Source: JAUWBF01 sp043815125 (GTDB lineage Bacteria; Verrucomicrobiota; Verrucomicrobiia; Opitutales; Opitutaceae). From it: a DNA stretch of 6,158 nt. The DNA lies in NCBI GenBank assembly GCA_043815125.1, contig JBDRJH010000239.1, positions 1-6,158 of the forward strand, read 5' to 3'. Made by a program: the position numbers and the translations under genes. The notes beneath the pieces were generated by a model. The model was not told the DNA's origin. It did no database searches and saw nothing but the letters and a program-made list of their open reading frames with translations. Shown one piece after another: positions 1 to 5,995 of the stretch. Each line of letters starts with the position of its first letter. Positions within the stretch are counted from its first letter, which is position 1.

Positions 1-117
1 ATAACGCCCGGTGCACCCGAAGTCAGGTTCACCATTCAAGCAACTGATCAGCCCCAGGTCGAATTTGCCCCTCGAACCGTTTTCGCGTGGGAGATCACAA
101 CAGCGCCGGGCGATTAG
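1..117 (+). CDS. C-terminal end of an unidentified protein (partial)
   Basis: Reading frame 1 is open from the first base to a TAG at 115-117, giving 38 residues. Both other forward frames hit stops within the first 50 bases or so. The peptide begins ITPGAPEVRFTIQATD and ends VFAWEITTAPGD. It alternates polar and hydrophobic residues as a beta strand does, with prolines and glycines at likely turns, and would suit the final strands of a secreted beta-sandwich domain. I do not recognise the family. The gene runs in the same direction as the two large carbohydrate-active genes downstream and ends 115 bases before the first of them, so it may belong to the same locus. GC at third codon positions is 21 of 38 by hand count, lower than expected for the neighbours but still compatible with coding. 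It lacks a start only because the window cuts it. Confidence 0.6.
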   Translation: MTPGAPEVRFTIQATDQPQVEFAPRTVFAWEITTAPGD

Positions 118-171
118 TGTTCATCAGACCCACCGTTGGCAATCTGGTAATCGTGTGATTTCTTGAGGAGC

Positions 172-200
172 TTGAGAAGTCAACGGCTTTCCGGCATAAT
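172..200 (+). promoter_or_regulatory. Sigma70-like promoter candidate for the beta-helix gene
   Basis: TTGAGA at 172-177 (five of six matches to the -35 consensus) and CATAAT at 195-200 (five of six to the -10) are separated by exactly 17 bases. Transcription would start near 207, leaving a leader of about 26 bases before the ATG at 233. The site lies just after the upstream gene's stop, so the beta-helix gene need not depend on read-through. Promoter consensus in the suspected host group is poorly known, so this is a pattern match only. Confidence 0.45.
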
Positions 201-218
201 GATATGTAGAATCATTTT

Positions 219-223
219 AAGGA
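219..223 (+). promoter_or_regulatory. Ribosome binding site of the beta-helix gene
   Basis: AAGGA lies nine bases upstream of the ATG at 233. It supports that start, which is also the one that places a signal peptide at the N-terminus. Confidence 0.5.
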
Positions 224-232
224 ACAGCATCT

Positions 233-2650
233 ATGGCAAGGTTATTCGGCAAGAATCCGCTGACTCTGTGCCTCATCATATTCTGCGGCGTCGCTCTCGC
301 AGTGGCGGCCACCAAACCGGCAAAGGCCCCACAAAACCAGCCCGCCTCTGTTTCGCCCGAACTGGAGAAGGCGGCTAAAGCCCTCGCTGAAGGACAGTTG
401 GATATTGCGTCCGACGGGTTTGAGGTGGCTGCGCAGAGCACATCGGCTCGACCGTTTGTCTGTGGGCTGTCCATGTTGGGACTGGCGCAAGTCGCGCTGG
501 CGCGCCAGGATGCCGGCGCTGCCGTTGCGGCGTGGGAGCGCATGGCCGGCGATAGCACTCTGCCGCGGTTCTTCCGTGACACGGCTGGGCGGCGGATTTC
601 GCAAACGGAGCGTCTCCGGCAGGGATTAGCCGGGCGAGACCCTGCTGCTTACCGGGCGCGTCTGCCGGTCCTGCCGGAGCCGGCTGTCGTGTTCCACGTC
701 GCGCCGGATGGAGATGATAAGGCCGACGGTTCCCAGGCAAAACCGTTCCGGACCTTTGAGAAAGCGCGTGACGCCGTGCGGGAGTTGAAAAATTCACATA
801 GTGGAGCTCTGCCTAAAGGCGGCGTGCGAATAATGATCGAAGGCGGCTCTTACTTCGTTGATCACACGCTCAACCTGTCGGCCCAGGATTCAGGCACAAG
901 CGAAGCGCCGGTTGTTTACCAGGCCGCGCCCGGCGATACGCCCGTCCTCCGGGGCGGTATTAGGATCACCGGATGGAAACCGATTTCGGATGCAAAGTCC
1001 CACTTGGGACTCCCAGCGGAGCTTTGCGAAAAGCTCGATCCATCGGTTGGCAAGCGGGTTCTGGAAGTGAACTTGAAGAATTTGGGCGTTACGGACCTGG
1101 GTGACGCGACGGCGCTGCGTCGTCGGCCTGAGCTGTTCGTGGACGGCGCGCCGCAAACCCTCGCCCGATGGCCCAACGAGGGCTTCGTCAAGACCGGCGA
1201 AGTCCTGGGCAAGGAGACCTTCAAGGTCTGGAATACGATCGAGGGATGTAAAGATGGGAAATTCCGCTACCTCGAAGACCGCCCGAGCCGGTGGCTTGAT
1301 GAGCCGGATGTCCGCCTGTACGGCTACTGGTTCTGGGACTGGTTCGAGGAGTATCAAAAAGTCGCTTCGATAGACGCTGATGCTCGCACCTTTACGCTAT
1401 CTGCGCCCTATTCCAATTATGGCTTCCGCGAGGGCCAGCGCTATTACGCCGTAAACGTTTTCCGCGAGTTCGACTGCCCCGGCGAGTGGTATCTGGACCG
1501 CGGCGCCGCCATGCTCTACTGGCTGCCGGCGGACGGCATCAACGTATCGAAGGCGGAGGCGGTGCTGAGCGTATTCGACCAGCCGTTCGTGGTTCTCGAT
1601 GACGTCGAGAATGTAATACTCCTCGGGCTGACCCTGCAGGAAGCGCGCGGTGACGCAATCCACATCCGAGGCGGAGCCGAATGCCTGGTGGCCGGCTGCA
1701 CGATTCGTCAGATCGGCGGCGATGCGATTGTCGTCCAGGGCGGGAATCATCACGGCATCTTCGGATGCACGATGAACACCCTCGGTTGCGGCGGGGCGAG
1801 GGTCGCCGGCGGCGACCGCCAGCAACTGACAGCGGGAAATCACTTCGTCGAAAACTGCACCGTCTTCGATATTTCGCGGATCAAACGCACCTACACGCCC
1901 GCCGTCCACCTCGACGGGTGCGGCAATCGCATCGCCCATAACCTGTTTGAAAGAATGCCTTCCTCTGCAATGCGCATCGAAGGGAATGATCACCTCATTG
2001 AGCTGAATCTGATTCGCAACGTCGTTCAGGAGTCGGACGATCAGGGCGGGGTCGATATGTTCGGCAATCCGCTGTACCGCGGCGTTGTGATTCGCTGGAA
2101 CCGGTGGAGCGACATCCGCGGCGGCACGCACAACGGCACCGCCGGCGTTCGCCTGGACGACATGATATCGGGCGTCGCGGTCCACGGAAATGTCTTTGAG
2201 CGGTGCGGCGCCGTCATATTCGGCGGCGTCCAAATACACGGCGGCAAGGAGAACCTCGTCGATGGCAATCTCTTCATTGACTGTCATGCAGGAATCAGCT
2301 TCAGCCGCTGGGGCGAAAAACGCTGGCTCGACTCCGTCGAGAGATTTCACAAGCAGGCCGGCGAGCCGCCTTATTCGACGCGATACCCCGAGCTTGCCGG
2401 GCTTAGGGCCGATGCCGATATCAATTTCATCAGCCGCAATCTATTCGCCCGCTGCGGCAGCGTCTTCCTGCGCGACGGCGGCGTTGAGCTGCCGGCCCTA
2501 AACGCCGCCACAGGTCGGGTCTTCGAGCCTCAGGCGGCATCGGACGAGGAGTCCATCCGCAGTGATCCGCAGCTCAGGGAGCTGCTTTTTGAGCCGATTC
2601 CGATAGAAGAGATAGGCCCATATACCCATCCGTGGCGGGCGCAGGAGTAA
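233..2650 (+). CDS. Secreted right-handed parallel beta-helix protein, possible glycoside hydrolase (GH141-like)
   Basis: The protein has 805 residues. Residues 1-26 look like a Sec signal peptide: R3 and K7, then a hydrophobic core from about 10 to 25, with cleavage near AVAA/TKP. There is no lipobox. Residues about 40-145 are alanine- and leucine-rich helices resembling TPR-type pairs. Residues 153-250 match the lead-in common to this beta-helix family: FHVAPDGDD, KPFRTFEKARDAVREL, then GGSYFVDHTLNL and a DSGT...PVVYQAAPGD...LRGG stretch. Residues about 452-690 are beta-helix coils with repeated N-G-N/G-C-T turns (for example RGDAIHIRGG, GNDHLIELNLI, GVRLDDMISG). Proteins of this build are usually annotated only as right-handed beta-helix, and some fall in GH141 (alpha-L-fucosidase, xylanase). 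D602/D603 and D642/D643 are candidate catalytic acids, about 40 residues apart. The fold is secure. The enzymatic activity is inference, and a lyase or binding role is possible. Export and the downstream GH36-like gene suggest polysaccharide breakdown. Confidence 0.88.
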   Translation: MARLFGKNPLTLCLIIFCGVALAVAATKPAKAPQNQPASVSPELEKAAKALAEGQLDIASDGFEVAAQSTSARPFVCGLSMLGLAQVALARQDAGAAVAAWERMAGDSTLPRFFRDTAGRRISQTERLRQGLAGRDPAAYRARLPVLPEPAVVFHVAPDGDDKADGSQAKPFRTFEKARDAVRELKNSHSGALPKGGVRIMIEGGSYFVDHTLNLSAQDSGTSEAPVVYQAAPGDTPVLRGGIRITGWKPISDAKSHLGLPAELCEKLDPSVGKRVLEVNLKNLGVTDLGDATALRRRPELFVDGAPQTLARWPNEGFVKTGEVLGKETFKVWNTIEGCKDGKFRYLEDRPSRWLDEPDVRLYGYWFWDWFEEYQKVASIDADARTFTLSAPYSNYGFREGQRYYAVNVFREFDCPGEWYLDRGAAMLYWLPADGINVSKAEAVLSVFDQPFVVLDDVENVILLGLTLQEARGDAIHIRGGAECLVAGCTIRQIGGDAIVVQGGNHHGIFGCTMNTLGCGGARVAGGDRQQLTAGNHFVENCTVFDISRIKRTYTPAVHLDGCGNRIAHNLFERMPSSAMRIEGNDHLIELNLIRNVVQESDDQGGVDMFGNPLYRGVVIRWNRWSDIRGGTHNGTAGVRLDDMISGVAVHGNVFERCGAVIFGGVQIHGGKENLVDGNLFIDCHAGISFSRWGEKRWLDSVERFHKQAGEPPYSTRYPELAGLRADADINFISRNLFARCGSVFLRDGGVELPALNAATGRVFEPQAASDEESIRSDPQLRELLFEPIPIEEIGPYTHPWRAQE

Positions 2651-2739
2651 GCGCGATGAAAGATAATGGCGCTCTGGGCGCAGCGTTACTTGTAGTCGTT
2701 GCCGCGGGAGGCGTTGAACCGACCGGACTTTCAGATTAG
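2643..2739 (+). CDS. Possible 27-residue hydrophobic mini-protein or signal-peptide remnant
   Basis: An ATG at 2656 opens 27 codons ending in TAG at 2737-2739. The listed interval includes its Shine-Dalgarno AGGAG (2643-2647), which overlaps the last codons of the beta-helix gene and lies eight bases before the ATG. This arrangement would allow translational coupling. The peptide starts MKDNGALGAALLVVVAAGG and ends VEPTGLSD: one lysine, then a hydrophobic run of about 14 residues, resembling a signal peptide that stops just after its cleavage region. It may be a genuine membrane microprotein, or the surviving N-terminus of a lost secreted gene. It may also be chance, since it is short. I recognise no family. 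Confidence 0.28.
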
Positions 2740-3022
2740 TCAGGAGTGTAGCAGCAAGAGCGGCACACAGTGGCGTTTATTGTGAGGCGCGCGCTCGGCT
2801 TTTTCTTGTACCGCTGCAATGCCCTATTCCTCATCATCCGTCGTTGATTTGCTAAGTAGTCCTTGTGATTCGCAAAGCCGGAGGATACGATAGGCGGGTG
2901 ATTTGACAAAGATCGACTCGGATTCGATGTGTACGATGGACACGCGTACCCAGCGAGCATGAAAGAATGACCACGGGAATGGTATTATTTGATGCCGATT
3001 GCTCATCTGCTGGAGGATGCAC
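2740..3022 (+). other. Intergenic region without a convincing gene
   Basis: This is most of the gap between the two large genes. Short frames exist on both strands, but none combines a good ribosome binding site with protein-like sequence. A perfect TTGACA is present at 2903-2908, but no acceptable -10 hexamer follows at 15-19 bases. GTACG (2931-2935) and CGTAC (2945-2949) form a five-base inverted repeat that is probably fortuitous. The GC-rich run at about 2786-2800 followed by a short T-run (2801-2805) hints at a terminator, but I could not build a stable stem from it. Confidence 0.5.
2959..2988 (+). promoter_or_regulatory. Weak promoter candidate upstream of the GH36-like gene
   Basis: ATGAAA at 2959-2964 (four of six matches to the -35 consensus) and TATTAT at 2983-2988 (five of six to the -10) are separated by 18 bases. 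Transcription would start near 2995 and give a leader of about 125 bases containing the 21-codon ORF at 3023. The evidence is only the hexamer match and the location. Confidence 0.25.
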
Positions 3023-3088
3023 ATGATAGATGGATTCCGCTTCTCACGCCGTGTCTTCTTCGCTAATCAAGACATCTTCTGCCCATGA
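3012..3088 (+). CDS. Possible 21-residue leader peptide upstream of the GH36-like gene
   Basis: GGAGG at 3012-3016 (included in the interval) lies six bases before an ATG at 3023. The frame runs 21 codons to TGA at 3086-3088, 31 bases before the GH36-like start at 3120, and in a different frame from it. The peptide begins MIDGFRFSRRVFFANQ. It has five phenylalanines in 21 residues and an SRRVFF stretch resembling a twin-arginine signal motif, but it stops before any hydrophobic core. A leader peptide that affects translation of the downstream gene is possible. So is a degenerate signal-peptide remnant, or simple chance. The ribosome binding site is at least as good as that of the main gene, which is why it is listed. 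Confidence 0.3.
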
Positions 3089-3106
3089 GTCGGGATACCT
3101 ATGCTC

Positions 3107-3112
3107 AAGGAG
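3107..3112 (+). promoter_or_regulatory. Ribosome binding site that fixes the GH36-like start
   Basis: AAGGAG ends seven bases before the ATG at 3120. The longer in-frame option, an ATG at 3030, would add 30 polar residues ahead of the signal peptide. The GGAGG upstream of that ATG is better placed for the 3023 ATG. The 3120 start is therefore preferred. Confidence 0.75.
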
Positions 3113-3119
3113 ACACAAA

Positions 3120-5651
3120 ATGCTGGTTTTGCGTTCCACTAAGGTTGTTGGAGTTTTCGTTGCGGTGAGCGTTCTGGCAGCCGGGCACGCTCGGGCGGCC
3201 CGGCCTGCCGCCGAGGAAATGGCGCAGCGCGACCGCTGGGTTCGCGAACATTTCCCGGCCGAGCCGACCGGTGTGCCTTCGGCATCGACGCCGGCCCAAT
3301 CGCCCGAGGCCGGACTGATGGTGTGGACCAACTACGGTCCGGTGATGTGCAACCGCCTGCCGGACAGACCCCTGCAGATTGCCGACCAGAAATTCGAGCA
3401 CGGCTTTTATTGCCACGCGCCCAGCCGAGTCCGGGTCACTCTACCCCGGCCGGGCAAGACGATGACGGCGGTGATCGGCATCCTGACCAATCCCAACTCG
3501 CAGGGCGGCAGCATTGTCTTTTCCGTCGCGGCGGGCGAAAAGAAACTTTTCACCTCGGCCGTTCTCCATCGCGGGGAGCCGCGCGTTCCCATGAGCGTCG
3601 ATCTCGGCGGGGCAGGCGAATTGACGCTCTCGGTATGGTGTACGGACGACGGCATCAGCAGCGATCAGGCGGTCTGGGGCGACGCCACGGTGGTTCTCGA
3701 CGACGGGCAATCGGTCCGGCTGGGCGATTTGCCGCTTAGGGATCCGCTCAGCCGAAGCCGGGCCGTTTCGCCATTGCCGTTTTCCTTCTTCTATGGCGAC
3801 CGATCATCGGATGAATTTCTTTCAACGTGGAACTTCCAGGAGCAGCGCGATTCGTCCCGGCCGGAAAAGACCACCCGCGTGCGGACCTACACCGATCTGC
3901 AGACCGGTCTGATCGTGCGGTGCACGATCGTGCAGTATGCGAATTACCCGACCGTCGAATGGACGTTGTCGTTTAAGAATTCCGGTGATCACGATACGCG
4001 GATCCTGGCCGGGATCTTGCCGCTGGATACCCGGCTGGAACGAGGGGCCGAGGGGGAATTACTCCTGCACCATTTCATCGGCAGCCCGTGCCAGGCCAAC
4101 GACTATGAGCCGCTGGAAACCATATTGGGGCCGAAAGGCGAGACGCACATCACCACTCAGGGCGGGCGGCCTACAAACAGCGATTTGCCTTATTTCAATA
4201 TTGAGACCGGCAGCGACGGCGGCGTGATTGCGGTTGTCGGTTGGGCCGGACAATGGGCCGCCCATTTCGCCCGCGATGACGGCCAATCCCTGCGGATCGC
4301 AGGCGGGCAGGAGTGCACTTCTTTTCGGCTGCATCCCGGCGAGGAAGTCCGCAGCCCGCTGGCCGTCCTGCAGTTCTACCAAGGCGATTGGATCCGCGCG
4401 CAGAACGTCTGGCGCTCGTGGATGCTCGATCACAATGTCCCGCGGCGCGACGGCAAGATACTTCAGCCATTTATCTTCGTCTGCACCGGCAACTACTATC
4501 CCGGCCTGATGACCGAGGCCGCCACCGAGCTGCAATTCCTGCGAGGGTTTTTCGAGCAGGGCATTCAATTCGACTACTGGAACCAGGATGCCGGCTGGTA
4601 TTCGTGCGATCCGATCGGCTGGCCGAAGGTCGGAACCTGGGAGGTGGACCGCAAGCGCTGGCCCAACGGGCTTCGCGAGGCCACCGATTTTCTTCATTCC
4701 CACGGCGCCAAGGCGATAACCTGGTTCGAGCCGGAGCGGGTCGCCGCCGGAACCTGGCTGGCGGAGAACCATCCGGAATGGATCATGGGCGGAGCAGGCG
4801 GCGGAGTCCTGAAAATCGGCGAACCGGAATGCCGCAAGTGGATCACCGATCGCGTGGACAAGGTGCTGACCGAGGAGGGCATCGATTTCTATCGCCAGGA
4901 TTTCAATATCGACCCCCTCTTCTACTGGCGCGGCAACGACGGCGAAGACCGCCAGGGCATCACGGAGATCCGCCATATCGAGGGATATTTCGCCTATTGG
5001 GATGAGCTGGTCAGGCGGCATCCGGCGCTGTGGATCGACTCGTGCGCGTCGGGCGGGCGGCGAAACGACCTCGAAACGCTGCGGCGGGCTGTGCCCATCC
5101 TCCGGAGCGACTACGTCGGCGATCCGTATCAGCCCGCATTCGACCCGCTCACCCAGCAAAATCACATCCACGGCATCAGCTTCTGGATGCCCTATCACGG
5201 ATCGGGATTCAGCGCCATCGACCCCTATGTCGTCCGCTCCCTGATGGGGCCTATCGTCGGCATCGGCACGGATACGCGGATCAAGGACCTCGACTACGCC
5301 CTCCTGCGAAAACTCTGTCAACAATATCGGCGGATTTCCGCGTGTTACCTCGGCGACTACTACCCCCTGACGCCCTACCGAAAAACCGCCGATGTCTGGG
5401 CGGCGCGGCAATTCGACCTGCCGGATGCCGGCGAGGGCATCGTACAGGCCTTCCGCAGGAAAGATTGCGCGGAAGAATCGCAGGTCTTCAAGCTTCGCGG
5501 GCTTGACCCCCAGGCCCTCTATACGCTGGCCGACCTCGACACCGATAAGTCAAATGAGTTCACCGGGCGGCAGTTGACCGATGAGGGTCTGCGCGTTACC
5601 CTCTCAGACCGTCCCGGTGCGGCGCTGCTGGTGTATCGGAAAGCTCGGTAG
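3120..5651 (+). CDS. Secreted NPCBM plus GH36-type alpha-galactosidase-like glycoside hydrolase
   Basis: From the ATG at 3120 the protein has 843 residues. Residues 1-26 form a Sec signal peptide (R5 and K8, hydrophobic core, cleavage near ARA/A). Residues about 65-205 match an NPCBM carbohydrate-binding module (PLQIADQKFEHGFYCHAPSR). A beta-sandwich covers about 215-440, followed by the clan GH-D (beta/alpha)8 barrel from about 451 to 765 and a C-terminal beta domain ending at LLVYRKAR. Family landmarks are WFEPER (535-540), RQDFN with probable nucleophile D594, DSCASGGRR (640-648), and LRSD with probable acid/base D664. The 70-residue separation of the two acids fits GH36. Known GH36 enzymes release terminal alpha-linked galactose or N-acetylgalactosamine. 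The usual KWDMN is RQDFN here and the usual DDGW is QDAGW, so this is a divergent branch and its exact substrate is uncertain. Export points to extracellular or periplasmic action alongside the upstream beta-helix protein. Confidence 0.9.
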   Translation: MLVLRSTKVVGVFVAVSVLAAGHARAARPAAEEMAQRDRWVREHFPAEPTGVPSASTPAQSPEAGLMVWTNYGPVMCNRLPDRPLQIADQKFEHGFYCHAPSRVRVTLPRPGKTMTAVIGILTNPNSQGGSIVFSVAAGEKKLFTSAVLHRGEPRVPMSVDLGGAGELTLSVWCTDDGISSDQAVWGDATVVLDDGQSVRLGDLPLRDPLSRSRAVSPLPFSFFYGDRSSDEFLSTWNFQEQRDSSRPEKTTRVRTYTDLQTGLIVRCTIVQYANYPTVEWTLSFKNSGDHDTRILAGILPLDTRLERGAEGELLLHHFIGSPCQANDYEPLETILGPKGETHITTQGGRPTNSDLPYFNIETGSDGGVIAVVGWAGQWAAHFARDDGQSLRIAGGQECTSFRLHPGEEVRSPLAVLQFYQGDWIRAQNVWRSWMLDHNVPRRDGKILQPFIFVCTGNYYPGLMTEAATELQFLRGFFEQGIQFDYWNQDAGWYSCDPIGWPKVGTWEVDRKRWPNGLREATDFLHSHGAKAITWFEPERVAAGTWLAENHPEWIMGGAGGGVLKIGEPECRKWITDRVDKVLTEEGIDFYRQDFNIDPLFYWRGNDGEDRQGITEIRHIEGYFAYWDELVRRHPALWIDSCASGGRRNDLETLRRAVPILRSDYVGDPYQPAFDPLTQQNHIHGISFWMPYHGSGFSAIDPYVVRSLMGPIVGIGTDTRIKDLDYALLRKLCQQYRRISACYLGDYYPLTPYRKTADVWAARQFDLPDAGEGIVQAFRRKDCAEESQVFKLRGLDPQALYTLADLDTDKSNEFTGRQLTDEGLRVTLSDRPGAALLVYRKAR

Positions 5652-5666
5652 GAGCCATTTCCTGGC

Positions 5667-5810
5667 ATGGGCGGGTGCGGAATGACCCTCGTACGCAATC
5701 CCGTCAAGCCCAAGCACAATCCTCTCGTCCACATTCACCTCGGGCAACCCCGCTACCGAAGCTGGCAGCAGTTCCTCGACCACGCCTACTGGTCGGTGGA
5801 ACTGAAATGA
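5667..5810 (+). CDS. Small ORF or remnant of a lost gene
   Basis: This frame runs from an ATG at 5667 (or 5682) to TGA at 5808-5810, giving 47 or 42 residues. It is in the same frame as the GH36-like gene, with only that gene's TAG and five codons between. From 5682, GC by codon position is about 64%, 33% and 79% (27, 14 and 33 of 42, hand count), a strong coding signature for a GC-rich genome. The peptide contains KPKHNPLVHIHLGQPRYR and then SWQQFLDHAYWSVELK, rich in aromatic and histidine residues and unlike random translation. An AGGAG overlaps the GH36 stop (5650-5654), 12 bases before the first ATG, which is a rather long spacing. The AT-rich break just downstream suggests it is the C-terminal piece of a gene whose upstream part was deleted. 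A true small protein is also possible. I do not recognise the family. Confidence 0.4.
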   Translation: MGGCGMTLVRNPVKPKHNPLVHIHLGQPRYRSWQQFLDHAYWSVELK

Positions 5811-5995
5811 TTCCCTTGGTATCATCCCAACCGGAGTTCTGGCAGGTAAAACAAATAACCTGTCTGTGTGGAATTTTGGAGTATAGAATGTTAAATCGTT
5901 TTGACGATTACCTCGGAGATTTTAAATTGCTATTTTTTTGTTTTATGGTATTTTACTAGTCCCTATACAAGCGTGACTTTTGTGAATTTGTCACT
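5811..5995 (+). other. AT-rich intergenic stretch with a small hairpin
   Basis: GC falls to about 26% (21 of 80 at 5881-5960) against about 61% (49 of 80 at 5581-5660). A perfect six-base inverted repeat, AATCGT (5894-5899) and ACGATT (5904-5909), encloses a four-base loop. A run of seven Ts lies at 5933-5939, but 23 bases past the stem, too far for a standard intrinsic terminator. TTGACG (5901-5906) with TAAATT (5923-5928), 16 bases apart, is a weak promoter candidate reading rightward. No convincing gene is present. Confidence 0.5.
5973..5994. repeat. Short inverted repeat next to a candidate start codon
   Basis: GTGAC at 5973-5977 and GTCAC at 5990-5994 are perfect inverted copies separated by 12 bases and end one base before the ATG at 5996. 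A second reading pairs TGTGA (5981-5985) with TCAC (5991-5994). This could be an operator for the downstream gene, an inner repeat near an insertion sequence end, or chance. Confidence 0.3.

Noticed and set aside
125..146. A hairpin after the upstream gene (CAGA/TCTG and CCA/TGG arms)
   Set aside because: The stem is only seven pairs with an asymmetric internal loop and no T-run follows, so it does not qualify as an intrinsic terminator.
1397..2350. A 317-codon open frame on the minus strand opposite the beta-helix gene
   Set aside because: It mirrors the repetitive beta-helix coding sequence, and its alanine-, valine- and aspartate-rich translation is the antisense reflection of those codons.
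2736..3024. Two minus-strand frames of 66 and 74 codons in the gap between the large genes
   Set aside because: Neither has protein-like composition or a recognisable motif, and short frames of this size are expected by chance.
3030..3119. A longer N-terminus for the GH36-like protein starting at 3030
   Set aside because: It would put 30 polar residues before the signal peptide, while AAGGAG is well placed for the ATG at 3120.
3085..3168. A 27-codon frame starting at the ATG of the ATGA that ends the 21-codon leader ORF
   Set aside because: It overlaps the signal-peptide region of the GH36-like gene out of frame and has no ribosome binding site of its own.
4059..5411. A 450-codon open frame on the minus strand opposite the GH36-like gene
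   Set aside because: It lies wholly antisense to a gene with clear GH36 motifs. Long antisense frames are expected opposite GC-rich coding sequence, and the translation shows no recognisable domain.
5807..5959. A 50-codon frame whose ATG overlaps the stop of the 5667-5810 ORF as ATGA
   Set aside because: The overlap resembles translational coupling, but the frame runs through the 26% GC stretch, is rich in Phe and Leu from T-runs, and shows no coding pattern.
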